Source: Mariaggregatimicrobium sp964498785 (GTDB lineage Bacteria > Zhuqueibacterota > Zhuqueibacteria > Thermofontimicrobiales > Thiofontviventaceae). Taken from it: a stretch of 64,000 bases of DNA. Position numbers and translations under genes: made by a program. Shown in pieces: positions 42,930 through 52,302 of the stretch (position 1 is its first letter; every line of letters starts with the position of its first letter). The stretch spans positions 1 through 64,000 of the forward strand of contig CAZCJL010000013.1 of the NCBI GenBank assembly GCA_964498785.1. The letters are read 5' to 3'. The notes beneath the pieces were generated by a model that saw only the letters and a list, made by a program, of their open reading frames with translations, was not told the DNA's origin and ran no database searches.

Positions 42930-43032
42930 TTATTATTTCCATGATTCTGTTAAAAGACATTCGTTTTAAAATATTGAATTAATTAATTTAGTATTTTGAT
43001 TTATAAAGATAGATGATTATATTTGCGAATAT

Positions 43033-44664
43033 ATGATTAAAATATCTAAAATAATTTGTATAATGTCAATATCCTGGGCAATTTTCTTTTGCTGTCAGAA
43101 AAATAATGATGATACTAAACTCGCGAGGGTTGAAGAAGAAACTGTTTTGCTTTCCGAGTTCAGCGAGCGATTAAACAATATTTTGCTTCATACGACCCAA
43201 GATAACGCCGATTTGCGCGAGGCCTTGTTGCAGAACTTGATCAATGAAAAAGTACTTATTACTGAAGCAAAAAACAGGGGTTATCATCAAACAGAAGAAT
43301 TTGAATTCGAAAAAAATCGCCTGGAAATGGATTTTATTCTGGATAAGTACAGAGAGTCCGTTGCAGAAAAGCGAGTTCATGTGACAGAGAAAAATATTGA
43401 ACGAGCTTTTGCCCTGAGTCATGAACAGGTACGGGCGCGTATTTTGTATGCACCCACGGAAGCGAAAGCAAATTTGTATTATAAGCAATTGAAGAACGGC
43501 GCAACCTTTGAAGAACTTGCGCTCATTGCATTTCAGGATCCGCACTTATCCCAAACCGGCGGCGATATGGGGTATTTTTCATGGGACGATATGGAACTGC
43601 CGTTTTCCAAAACTGCACTGCAATTGAAACTCGGTGAAATTTCCAAACCGGTGATGACGCGCAATGGCTGGTACATTATTAAAGTCGAAGATCGCTTTGT
43701 ACCACCGCTGACAGAATCCGATTTTCATAAAGAATACAAAAAATTGAAATGGAAAGTGACCCACCGGAAAAAAGTAAAAGCAATTCGTGAATATACCTCA
43801 GAAATCCTTTCTAAAATAAAAATTTCTTACAATGAAAATGCACTTGCAAAGTTATTAACCGATACTCCGATAGATTTACGCAAGGAGACTGCGGATAATT
43901 ATTTGAATAATACGGATACATTAGTGACTGTCAATGGGAACGCATGGACAGTAGACTATCTGACGAATAAGGCAAAATGGTCTTCGGAGCGCCAGCGTAA
44001 CAGTGTTCGTGACCTTTCCGGATTAGAGAGATTTATTGAAGGATTGGCTGTTCGCGATCAATTATTGGAAAAGGCAATGGAACATGGTTTTCACCGGGAC
44101 AAATCCATTTCTAAAAAAGTAAATAAGCATTCTGATTTATATCTGATTAACAGGATGAGTCAGGAAATTATGGATACCGTGCGTTTAAGTGACGAAGTAA
44201 TGTTCAATTATTATAAACAATTCAAACAACAATTTGTTTTTCCGAAAATGATTAATGTGCGTGAAATTTTAGTGACATCCGAGGAACTTGCGTTTCAATT
44301 ATTGGAGAGAGCGAAATCCGGAGAAGACTTTGCAGAACTCGCGCGTCAGTATTCGATTCGAAAATGGTCGGCAAAACGCGGCGGAGAGTTAGGTTTCGGA
44401 ACGAAATCTCAATACGGTATTCATGCTGATAAATTATTTCAGATGAAAGGAGGTGAAGTTGGCGGCCCATTTAAAACAGATAGCTACTATTCAATAATAA
44501 AAATAATTGGTTTTAAAGAAGCACAACAAAAAACATATCAACAGGCAAAACCAGAGATTGAAAGAATTCTGTTAGAAGAGAAGAAAAGGGACGTATTACA
44601 GAAAAGCATTCAAAGAATGCGGGATTCCCTTCATGTCGAGTATGACATGCAAGGCTTAACATAA
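43033..44664 (+). CDS. Double-parvulin peptidyl-prolyl isomerase lipoprotein (SurA/PrsA-like)
   Basis: 543 residues. A signal peptide with Cys-Cys near residue 20 suggests lipid anchoring. An N-terminal SurA/PrsA-like helical region (about 30-125) is followed by two parvulin domains. The first is at about 130-225 ('QVRARILYA', 'FEELALIAFQDPHLSQTGGDMGYF') and the second at about 395-490 ('NVREILVTSEELA', 'FAELARQYSIRKWSAKRGGELGF'). Such proteins chaperone outer-membrane proteins in the periplasm, fitting the TonB receptor and PorV-like genes that follow. No clear Shine-Dalgarno precedes the ATG. It is probably in one transcript with the next gene (23 bp gap). Confidence 0.85.
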   Translation: MIKISKIICIMSISWAIFFCCQKNNDDTKLARVEEETVLLSEFSERLNNILLHTTQDNADLREALLQNLINEKVLITEAKNRGYHQTEEFEFEKNRLEMDFILDKYRESVAEKRVHVTEKNIERAFALSHEQVRARILYAPTEAKANLYYKQLKNGATFEELALIAFQDPHLSQTGGDMGYFSWDDMELPFSKTALQLKLGEISKPVMTRNGWYIIKVEDRFVPPLTESDFHKEYKKLKWKVTHRKKVKAIREYTSEILSKIKISYNENALAKLLTDTPIDLRKETADNYLNNTDTLVTVNGNAWTVDYLTNKAKWSSERQRNSVRDLSGLERFIEGLAVRDQLLEKAMEHGFHRDKSISKKVNKHSDLYLINRMSQEIMDTVRLSDEVMFNYYKQFKQQFVFPKMINVREILVTSEELAFQLLERAKSGEDFAELARQYSIRKWSAKRGGELGFGTKSQYGIHADKLFQMKGGEVGGPFKTDSYYSIIKIIGFKEAQQKTYQQAKPEIERILLEEKKRDVLQKSIQRMRDSLHVEYDMQGLT

Positions 44665-44687
44665 ATTAATGTCTTAGGAGTAATCTT

Positions 44688-47432
44688 ATGAGAAATCGCT
44701 TGATATTTTTTGTCATAGGGTTGTTTTTGACTGTGGCATTTGTGAATCAGTCGTTTTCTGGTACGACAGGTAAGATTAACGGGGTGGTTACTGATCGGGA
44801 AACAGGAGACCCTTTACCAGGCGCCAACGTGATTATCGAAGGGACTATGCTTGGTGCAGCCACAGATCTGAAAGGATTCTATATTATTAACAACATTCCT
44901 CCCGGAAAATATAATCTCAAGGCATCGATGATCGGCTTTGGCCAGCAGACAGTGACAGATGTTAAGGTGTCTATTGATTTAACAACAGAGATTAATTTTC
45001 AATTAGGTACCGAGGTTTTGGAACTTGGCCGGGAGGTTGTTGTTCAGGCTGAAAGACCCATTGTACAGAAAGATTTGACGTCATCGCAGGCAAGTGTTTC
45101 CTCGGAAGAAATTGAAGCGCTTCCTGTACAGGATGTGAATCAGGTATTACAATTGCAGGCAGGCGTTTTGCGGACAGATGACGGAATTCATATTCGAGGT
45201 GGTCGGGCGAGCGAAGTTGCCTATTATGTAGATGGTATTTCGGTAACAGATGCGTACAATAACAGGTTGGCAGTGGAAGTGGAAAATGCATCGGTTCAGG
45301 AGTTACAGGTCATCAGCGGGACGTTCAATGCTGAATACGGACAGGCAATGTCCGGGATCGTCAATATTGTCACAAAAGATGGTGGTAATAATTATCACGG
45401 AAATCTGACATTGTATTCCGGCGATTATGTGAGTGATAATACGGAAACATTTTTTAATATTGATAACTTTGATCCGAGCGCAACTCACAATGTTCAGGGC
45501 ACGTTATCAGGGCCGGTGCCATTTACTAAAAATAATCTGAAATTTTTTGCCACCGGTCGATATTATAACACCGATGGTTATATTTTTGGCCAACGTCGCT
45601 ATAATATCGACGGCACTCCGGGCGATAATGAAATTGTTCCACTATCCAGAGAAGCAAAATATTCCGGTCAGTTGAAATTGACCTATCAATTATTCCCGGG
45701 AATGACATTTCGCTTAAGTGGTTTCGGAAGCACGGGTGAAAACAACAGAGATAACAATGATAATTATCGGGATTTCCAATTCCTGCCAGACGCCCGAAAA
45801 GACAAGTTTGACGAAGGCTATAATTTAACCGCCCAGATTACCCATGCGTTAAATTCATCCACATTTTATACGTTTAATGTCTCCAGATTTTACAAAGGTT
45901 ATGAAGATTATGTTTTTGAAGATCCGATAGATTCGCGGTTTGTGCCACAGGATTCGCTGGATGCAGTTCCTGTTTACAATGTAAAGGATGTGGGGACAAT
46001 TCTGGAGTGGTTCAGGAGAAATACCTATACTTTTGTATCAAAATTCGATATAACAAGTCAGCTCAACAAATATAATCAGCTTAAATTCGGAGCGGAATTC
46101 AAGCGGCATAAGTTGACGCAAACATCGATTACACCGGTTCCGGCCCGGGATGATAACGGTGTTCAAATCATACCGTTACAATGGGAAATTGAGCCGCTTA
46201 GTTCTCAAAATCATTCTATTTATACTGAAAAACCTATCGAGTTTTCGACTTATGTACAGGATAAAATTGAATATCAGGATGTGATTGTGAACATCGGTTT
46301 ACGCTTTGATTATTTTAACGCCAGATCAAAAATTTTAAAAGATCCGTCTGATCCGAATATTTATTCACCTCTGAATACAGAATACCGGGATATGACTTTG
46401 GAAGAGCGGGAACAAATATGGTGGAAGGACACAACGCCAAAATATCAGGTGAGCCCCAGGTTTGGAATAGCGTACCCGATTACTGACAAAGGCGCTATTC
46501 ACTTTTCTTATGGCCATTTTTTACAAATCCCTTCTTTTAATTTGTTGTTTGATAATCCGGGATTTAAAGTGCCGGCAACATCCGGAATTCACGGCGTTTA
46601 CGGAAATCCCGATCTCGAACCGCAACGCACTGTGATGTATGAAATCGGATTACAGCAGCAAGTCGGTGAGACGGTTGGTATTGATATTACTGGTTTTTAC
46701 AGGGATGTCCGTGACTGGGTCGGCGTAAGCGCTCCTTATGAAACAGTTGGAGCTGGCGGCCAGGTTCTTTCCGGTAGAACGTATTTTATTTATACAAACC
46801 GTGATTATGCAAATATCCGGGGAATTACTTTTTCCATGTCGCAGCGAGTATCTTCCCTCATAAATTATAGTTTTGACTACACATTTCAAAAAGCGGAAAA
46901 CAGCAATTCACAACCAGATGAAGAATTCAACGCGCGTCAGGATAATGACGAACCAACGCGGCTCATTTATCCGGCAGATTGGGACCAGACTCATACAGTA
47001 AATGGGACGATGCAGATTGGTCGGCAAGATTGGGGTGTTTCATTGCTCGGTCGCTATGGTTCCGGCAAGCCTTACACGCCGTCTATCACGCGCGCCGTTC
47101 GTTTGGGAGCAAACGCGAATCTTGCTTTTACAGATAATTCACGGCGCAAGCCAATTGATATGACATTCGATTTACGAGCATTTAAAGCAGTTCGTTTTGG
47201 TGGTCTGCGCGTTGCCTTTCAGCTTAGCGTGTTTAATTTGTTTGATCGCATGAATGAGTATGATGTTTATGGAGACACCGGACGCGCGACAACATCGAGC
47301 ACTCACAGACAGGTCGAACAAGCTGAAAAAAACGGTGCGCTGGAAAATAATACTGCTGAAGAATATTTAGCGCAGCCCGGACGATTTTCTCCGCCACGTG
47401 AAATACATTTTGGTATTCAGATTGATTTTTAA
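44688..47432 (+). CDS. TonB-dependent receptor with carboxypeptidase-regulatory-like domain
   Basis: 914 residues. Signal peptide (1-25), CarboxypepD_reg-like domain (about 27-110: 'GKINGVVTDRETGDPLPGANV'), plug (about 115-235: 'SEEIEALPVQDVNQVLQLQAG', 'HIRGGRASEVAYYVDG', 'SGIVNIVTKDG'), then an outer-membrane beta barrel of about 670 residues ending 'REIHFGIQIDF'. This is the SusC-like/FCB style of large receptor. No SusD-like partner follows; instead an Asp/Asn-rich surface protein and a PorV/PorQ-like protein do. TTAGGAGTAAT precedes the ATG. Confidence 0.88.
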   Translation: MRNRLIFFVIGLFLTVAFVNQSFSGTTGKINGVVTDRETGDPLPGANVIIEGTMLGAATDLKGFYIINNIPPGKYNLKASMIGFGQQTVTDVKVSIDLTTEINFQLGTEVLELGREVVVQAERPIVQKDLTSSQASVSSEEIEALPVQDVNQVLQLQAGVLRTDDGIHIRGGRASEVAYYVDGISVTDAYNNRLAVEVENASVQELQVISGTFNAEYGQAMSGIVNIVTKDGGNNYHGNLTLYSGDYVSDNTETFFNIDNFDPSATHNVQGTLSGPVPFTKNNLKFFATGRYYNTDGYIFGQRRYNIDGTPGDNEIVPLSREAKYSGQLKLTYQLFPGMTFRLSGFGSTGENNRDNNDNYRDFQFLPDARKDKFDEGYNLTAQITHALNSSTFYTFNVSRFYKGYEDYVFEDPIDSRFVPQDSLDAVPVYNVKDVGTILEWFRRNTYTFVSKFDITSQLNKYNQLKFGAEFKRHKLTQTSITPVPARDDNGVQIIPLQWEIEPLSSQNHSIYTEKPIEFSTYVQDKIEYQDVIVNIGLRFDYFNARSKILKDPSDPNIYSPLNTEYRDMTLEEREQIWWKDTTPKYQVSPRFGIAYPITDKGAIHFSYGHFLQIPSFNLLFDNPGFKVPATSGIHGVYGNPDLEPQRTVMYEIGLQQQVGETVGIDITGFYRDVRDWVGVSAPYETVGAGGQVLSGRTYFIYTNRDYANIRGITFSMSQRVSSLINYSFDYTFQKAENSNSQPDEEFNARQDNDEPTRLIYPADWDQTHTVNGTMQIGRQDWGVSLLGRYGSGKPYTPSITRAVRLGANANLAFTDNSRRKPIDMTFDLRAFKAVRFGGLRVAFQLSVFNLFDRMNEYDVYGDTGRATTSSTHRQVEQAEKNGALENNTAEEYLAQPGRFSPPREIHFGIQIDF

Positions 47433-47450
47433 ATTAAAGAGGAATCAATA

Positions 47451-50400
47451 ATGAGAAAAATTATTGGAATTTTAATCGTCGCGATTTTCTTTCCCTTGTC
47501 AGTGCCAGGACAACATGTCCCATCAAAAGAACGGGTTGATTTTTCATACCGGCGCAAGACAGATATCGCAGCAAATCTGGTTCGAACCAGTGTGTTCAAC
47601 AGGGTTATCACCGGACGTGAAGGGGGTGGCAATCCGGATCAGATTCCTTATGAATGGCCGAAAAATTCTGGAAAAAACTACATGGCCTTAACATCGCTGA
47701 TGGTTGGCGGTGTAGCCACAACGAAAAGCGGAACGCAAGTCAGAATTTTTGAAGCAGGACTGGGGAAAGGGGAAAGTACAGCAGGCGAATCATGGGATTT
47801 TAATCCAATTCCCGATTATTTAAATCCATCTTCCCCGGATATCGCGAATCAACTTGATAAAGAATCGTGGCCTAATTTCTGGCCCGACAAAATGGATGAT
47901 CCCGTTGACCCGGGTTGGCCTGGTTCATGGAACGGTTTGTTCGGAAAAAATCAGTTTAACGCAGACCAGGAATTATTTTTCCGCGCCGGCGATGATCACT
48001 ATGATAAATTTGAATATTTCCCGGATTCAACTGATTTATCGCGAAGAGGAATGGGATTGCTGATCGATACGAGGGTTATGCAATGGTCCCAGGTGCTTAT
48101 TCAGGATGTGACATTTATCCTGCATTTTATTATGAATGATGGCGATAAAGACCTCGAACGATTTGGCGTGAGCATCTTGTTAGCCGACCTTGTTGGCGGC
48201 GATGATGATACTGATGATGATATCGCGTATTATGATTTACGAGAGGAAATTGCCTGGTCTACGGATTCTCCGCCGTTTATCGGAAATGAATTTTTCGGAG
48301 ATGATCCGGTTGGTGTGGTCGCAACTACGTTTTTGGAAACACCGGGCAATGAATTGGATGGTATGGATAATGATTTTGATGGAGAAGATGGAAATCCCAA
48401 AGTAACCGAAGCCATGTTAGTGGGAGAAGACCCGACGAATGGAATCGATGATAATGGCAACGGACTCATCGATGAAAGTAAAAGAAATATCCCGTTTGAT
48501 GACGTCACCGGTTCCGGGCCCGGATCTGCTTACAGAGATTTTATTGATAATGATGGAGATGGCGAAAGCAATAGTCCTGTAATAACAGTTGAGATGTTGA
48601 TTGGTGAGATCCCGAATAATGCCATCGATGATAATGAAAACGGAGTGATAGATGAGGGGACAGAAGATGTGGGACTTTTCTATGCCGATGGGATTGATAA
48701 CAACGATTCTTATTTAATCGACATGGGAATACTACATGGAGAGGCCGGGAGCCCGTTAGTAACACAGGAAATGATCGATCAGGCGGATTCAAAAGGACGC
48801 TATTTTGTCCCGGGTACTAATATTGTATTATATGACCTGGGTCCCGAAGATTTAGGCAAAGCGTATGCGGATGGAATTGACAATGATAATGATGGGGCGA
48901 TTGATGAAGGGATTGATGAGGATATCGATGAAATGATTGATGAGAGCAGAGATGATGGGATTGATAATGATGGTGACTGGAATCCGCTAACTGATGACGC
49001 CGGTTTAGATGGCGTACCTGGTACCGGCGATAAAGGTGAAAATGACGGAAAACCGACGTCCGGCGTGGGAACAAATTTCCCGGGCGAGCCGAATATCGAT
49101 AAAACCGATGTCTCCGAAAGTGATCAGATCGGTTTAACAAACGCGCAATATTCACCCTCATCAGGGTTCAGCGTTCAGAACGATGTCGGTTCATATCGTA
49201 TTTATTTAACCCCGGGTTCATTTTATACAACACAACCGCAGGCGAGCGATTTTAATCTGTTCATCGGATCAGGGCTTTTCAAACTACGTTCTGGTGCAAC
49301 AGAACGTATTTCGATGGCTATTGCCATGGGAATCGATACGACAGATGCGAAAGCAAACCGTAAAAACGCGCTGACAGCCTATGAATCTGATTATCAGTTT
49401 GCTCAGGCGCCGTTTGCACCTCGTTTAACTGCCGTCCCGGGAGACGGAAAGGTCACATTGTATTGGGATGATAGTGCAGAAAATTCGTTTGATCGTTTCT
49501 TAAGTCGCCTTGGCGAAAATCCCAATGATTTTGAAGGATACAGATTATACCGCAGCACAGAATCTGCTTTTGAAGACCCGCGACAAATTACCGATGCCCA
49601 GGGTGTGCCGGTGTATAAAAAACCATTAGTCCAATTCGATTTAATTGATGAATGGGAAGGCATTCATCCGGTGCCCACAGACGACGGCGCGCATTTTTAT
49701 CTGGGAAATAATTCCGGTATTCAACACACGTATGTGGATTCAAATGTTATTAACGGACAGCGATATTTTTATCTGTTGCGTTCATTTGATTACGGGCTTC
49801 TCGCCGCAGGAGAAGTGAACAAAGGGATTATTCCCACAGAAAGTCCTTTTCAATTGATTAAAACCTCAAGTGGTGAATTTGTTTATGGCCCAAGTGTTGC
49901 GATTGTTACACCAAATCCTCCGGCTGCCGGTTATGTCGAACCATATCTTGAAAAGGGAATTGAGCATGTTGCGGGCGCTTCTTTTTCAACAGTTAATGTT
50001 AATATTCTCGATCCGTCTATATTGAAGGAAGGACAGCGATATCGGATAACGTTTGAAGATACGTTGAAAATTGATCCGCGCGGTATTGTGACGGATACAT
50101 TGACAACGAAAAATTTTACGGTGGCTTATGTGAATTCTGATGATTCTGCCGGTGATACTTTGATTGACCGCCAGGAAAATTTTGAGCTTACTGATATCGT
50201 AATTGACGGGTTTAATTTAATGTTTAAAAACGTCGAACAGGTTCGGCCGGATGTGAAAAATTCATTCTGGAATGATGACACTCTTGGCATAAACCCCGAT
50301 AGTTTGCATCCGTATGAATTCAGGGTTTTTGTTCAGGGTTTTGATAAAGGTAAAAAGGTGCCGTATGACTATGACATTATTTTTGGTGAACCAGGTTCAG

Positions 50401-51092
50401 GTCAATCGATTGATTTAACTTTTGGCGGAATTCCATTTGCGGCAACTCCTGTTAATTTTAAAATAATGAATCGAACCCTGAAAAAGGAAATCGACTTCGC
50501 ATTTTATGATGCTGATCAAACCGGAAGCACAACGGAGTCGGCATTCTTCACTCGTACAAAATTTGTGAAGGATGCGATTGTTCTCGTGGAAGACCTCGAC
50601 GGAGAACCGACTGTCACATGGTTGGTTACATTCGCGTCTGTTTTTAACGCGGCGTTTCGTAATCCGCAAGAAGGGGATGTGTTGCACCTGGCCACTGAAA
50701 AGCCATTCCTGAACGACGATGTCTATGAATTTACCGTTAAAAGGTCTTCTGTTGATACAAAAATTGCTAAGTCGGATCTGGATGATATTCGGGTTGTACC
50801 CAATCCTTATGTTGTAACTGCAACCTGGGAACCATTAAATCCCTATCGTAGCGGTCGCGGTCCCCAGGAAATTCATTTTAATCATTTGCCGCAAAAATGC
50901 ACGATTCGTATCTTCACGGTAACAGGCGAATTGGTTGCAACAATTGAACATGATTCGATCGCGGAAAATGGGACGGCAGTATGGGATTTGTTAACAAAGG
51001 ATCAACTCGCGATTTCGTATGGAATATATATTTATCATGTGGATGCACCGGGAATCGGAGAAAAAATCGGGCGATTGGCCATTATTAAATAG
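47451..51092 (+). CDS. Large exported Asp/Asn-rich repeat protein with sorting-like C-terminus
   Basis: 1213 residues with a signal peptide (1-20). Residues about 300-520 hold repeats of the form 'DGIDNDNDGAIDEG', 'NGIDDNGNGLIDE' and 'FIDNDGDGESN', which look like calcium-binding DxDxDG loops. A segment near 'NIDKTDVSESDQIGLT' is common in FCB surface proteins. Fibronectin-III-like material follows at about 655-790 ('GDGKVTLYWDDSAENSFD', 'GYRLYRS'). The C-terminus ('VVPNPYVV' ... 'SYGIYIYHVDAPG' ... 'GRLAIIK') resembles a divergent T9SS sorting domain. Function unknown; probably paired with the receptor 18 bp upstream. Confidence 0.75.
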   Translation: MRKIIGILIVAIFFPLSVPGQHVPSKERVDFSYRRKTDIAANLVRTSVFNRVITGREGGGNPDQIPYEWPKNSGKNYMALTSLMVGGVATTKSGTQVRIFEAGLGKGESTAGESWDFNPIPDYLNPSSPDIANQLDKESWPNFWPDKMDDPVDPGWPGSWNGLFGKNQFNADQELFFRAGDDHYDKFEYFPDSTDLSRRGMGLLIDTRVMQWSQVLIQDVTFILHFIMNDGDKDLERFGVSILLADLVGGDDDTDDDIAYYDLREEIAWSTDSPPFIGNEFFGDDPVGVVATTFLETPGNELDGMDNDFDGEDGNPKVTEAMLVGEDPTNGIDDNGNGLIDESKRNIPFDDVTGSGPGSAYRDFIDNDGDGESNSPVITVEMLIGEIPNNAIDDNENGVIDEGTEDVGLFYADGIDNNDSYLIDMGILHGEAGSPLVTQEMIDQADSKGRYFVPGTNIVLYDLGPEDLGKAYADGIDNDNDGAIDEGIDEDIDEMIDESRDDGIDNDGDWNPLTDDAGLDGVPGTGDKGENDGKPTSGVGTNFPGEPNIDKTDVSESDQIGLTNAQYSPSSGFSVQNDVGSYRIYLTPGSFYTTQPQASDFNLFIGSGLFKLRSGATERISMAIAMGIDTTDAKANRKNALTAYESDYQFAQAPFAPRLTAVPGDGKVTLYWDDSAENSFDRFLSRLGENPNDFEGYRLYRSTESAFEDPRQITDAQGVPVYKKPLVQFDLIDEWEGIHPVPTDDGAHFYLGNNSGIQHTYVDSNVINGQRYFYLLRSFDYGLLAAGEVNKGIIPTESPFQLIKTSSGEFVYGPSVAIVTPNPPAAGYVEPYLEKGIEHVAGASFSTVNVNILDPSILKEGQRYRITFEDTLKIDPRGIVTDTLTTKNFTVAYVNSDDSAGDTLIDRQENFELTDIVIDGFNLMFKNVEQVRPDVKNSFWNDDTLGINPDSLHPYEFRVFVQGFDKGKKVPYDYDIIFGEPGSGQSIDLTFGGIPFAATPVNFKIMNRTLKKEIDFAFYDADQTGSTTESAFFTRTKFVKDAIVLVEDLDGEPTVTWLVTFASVFNAAFRNPQEGDVLHLATEKPFLNDDVYEFTVKRSSVDTKIAKSDLDDIRVVPNPYVVTATWEPLNPYRSGRGPQEIHFNHLPQKCTIRIFTVTGELVATIEHDSIAENGTAVWDLLTKDQLAISYGIYIYHVDAPGIGEKIGRLAIIK

Positions 51093-51111
51093 GTTTTAGA
51101 GAGGAGTTACC

Positions 51112-52143
51112 ATGAAAAAGAAAATGTTTGCAATTATATTGGTAATATTAGTGCTCACGCATGTTACGTTTGCACAAAACGTAAGCAAGGTGGGGACGAC
51201 TGCTGCCAAATTTTTGGGAATTCCGGTCGGCGCCCGGGCAACGGCTATGGGAACGGCATTTGTGTCGATTGCCAATGATGCCACTGCCACATATTGGAAT
51301 CCCGGCGCTCTTGACCTGATCCGGTCCCCGGAAGTTCATATCTCCCATGCAGAATGGTTTGGCGGGCTGTCTTTTGATTTTGGAGCAGTGGCATATCCGC
51401 TGGGAATTAGCGGCTCCTTTGGTACGGCTGCTGTCAGTTATACCATGCTTACCATGCCGGAAGAACGTGTGACTACTATCGACGATCCTGAAGGAGAATT
51501 TAGCGGAAAATTTGACGCCGGCAGTTACGCACTTGGCTTCAGTTACAGTAAAAGTCTCACCGATAGATTCGCCATCGGTGGAACCGTTAAATATATTTTG
51601 GAACGTATTTATAATTCAAAAGCCACCAGTTTTGCCATCGATTTGGGTACTATTTATGAAACACCGTTTAAGGGTATTCGTCTTGGTGTTAGCATTTCCA
51701 ATTTTGGACCAAAAATGCAAATGGACGGAGAAGACCTCATTGTACAAAAAGATGTGGATCCAACAATTTCTGGGAACAATGAGAGTATAAATGCTCTGCT
51801 GATGACAGATAGTTTTGACCTCCCGCTGATGATGCGCATTGGCGTTTCATGGGAAATGATTAAATCTGATTTTAATCGCTTGACCGTCGTCGTCGACGCC
51901 ATGCATCCAAATGATAATACGGAAAGCATGAGCCTGGGAGCTGAATATAGTTTTCTGAATGAATTATTTTTCCTCCGGGGCGGATATAAAAATATGTTTT
52001 TGGAAAATAATGAAGGACGGTTAACATTAGGCTTTGGAATTAGTTATAAATTTAATGCTTCAAATTTTAAATTTGATTATGCGTTTAGCGAATTCAAACA
52101 TTTACAAAATGTACATTTGTTTTCGCTGGGAGTCATTTTCTAA
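51112..52143 (+). CDS. PorV/PorQ-family outer-membrane protein
   Basis: 343 residues with a signal peptide (1-22). The N-terminal signature 'LGIPVGARATAMGTAFVSIANDATATYWNPGAL' (split here as GARATAMGTAFV and YWNPGAL) is that of the PorV/PorQ and UPF0164 family, related to FadL barrels. The rest is beta-strand rich and ends in an aromatic residue ('FSLGVIF'). PorV shuttles cargo in type IX secretion, fitting the T9SS cargo around it. GAGAGGAG precedes the ATG. It ends the TonB-receptor transcript. Confidence 0.8.
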   Translation: MKKKMFAIILVILVLTHVTFAQNVSKVGTTAAKFLGIPVGARATAMGTAFVSIANDATATYWNPGALDLIRSPEVHISHAEWFGGLSFDFGAVAYPLGISGSFGTAAVSYTMLTMPEERVTTIDDPEGEFSGKFDAGSYALGFSYSKSLTDRFAIGGTVKYILERIYNSKATSFAIDLGTIYETPFKGIRLGVSISNFGPKMQMDGEDLIVQKDVDPTISGNNESINALLMTDSFDLPLMMRIGVSWEMIKSDFNRLTVVVDAMHPNDNTESMSLGAEYSFLNELFFLRGGYKNMFLENNEGRLTLGFGISYKFNASNFKFDYAFSEFKHLQNVHLFSLGVIF

Positions 52144-52169
52144 ATAGTGCTCTGCATAAATTACATCAT

Positions 52170-52204
52170 AACCGGGAGATCAGAGTCGCGTTGATCTCTC
52201 GGTT
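52170..52204 (+). promoter_or_regulatory. Hairpin upstream of the three-module T9SS protein gene
   Basis: AACCGGGAGATCA (52170-52182) pairs with TGATCTCTCGGTT (52192-52204), 13 bp with one G-U. No T-run follows, so it is more likely a processing or stabilising hairpin than a terminator. Confidence 0.5.
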
Positions 52205-52223
52205 AACAGTCAATTTATATGAT

Positions 52224-52238
52224 AAAAAAGGAGGTGAT
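52224..52238 (+). promoter_or_regulatory. Orphan consensus Shine-Dalgarno (STAB-SD-like) in a 5' untranslated region
   Basis: AAAAAAGGAGGTGAT matches the anti-Shine-Dalgarno end of 16S rRNA over at least 11 nt (AAGGAGGTGAT) but has no start codon at a usable distance. The real gene begins 64 nt later with its own GAGGAG. Such orphan sites can stabilise mRNA by ribosome binding (the STAB-SD of Bacillus cry genes). The role here is inferred. Confidence 0.45.
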
Positions 52239-52302
52239 AATTTAAATACTTTTTTGGTTACTAAAATAATCAATCATTAATAAATAATGAGGAGAGTTAC
52301 TT

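Larger units (their letters stand above)
42711..42930 (+). ncRNA. Candidate small RNA or small-peptide mRNA
   Basis: About 210-220 nt between a near-consensus promoter and a strong terminator. The 5' end can fold (ATGGAAG-GG-CTTCCAT, 42718-42733). A second small hairpin with a T7 run (AAAGGA-CAC-TCCTTT, about 42811-42825) could stop transcription earlier. I do not recognise 6S, SRP, tmRNA or RNase P motifs. A 39-codon ORF lies inside (separate entry), so it may be an mRNA. The gene downstream (parvulin, 43033) begins about 100 nt after the terminator, so an attenuating leader is also possible. Confidence 0.45.

Noticed and set aside
42711..42930. 6S, SRP or tmRNA identity for the small transcript
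   Set aside because: No SRP apical GGAA loop region, no tmRNA tRNA-like ends and no extended 5'-3' end pairing typical of 6S were found by eye.
48541..49161. His-rich open frames on the minus strand inside the 1213-residue protein
   Set aside because: They are the mirror of GAT/AAT-rich Asp/Asn codons, which read as Ile/His/Tyr on the other strand. No initiation signal was seen.
52239..52302. A hidden gene started by the consensus Shine-Dalgarno at 52224-52238
   Set aside because: The bases after it (ATAATTTAAATAC) give no start codon at 5-12 nt and stop codons soon follow.
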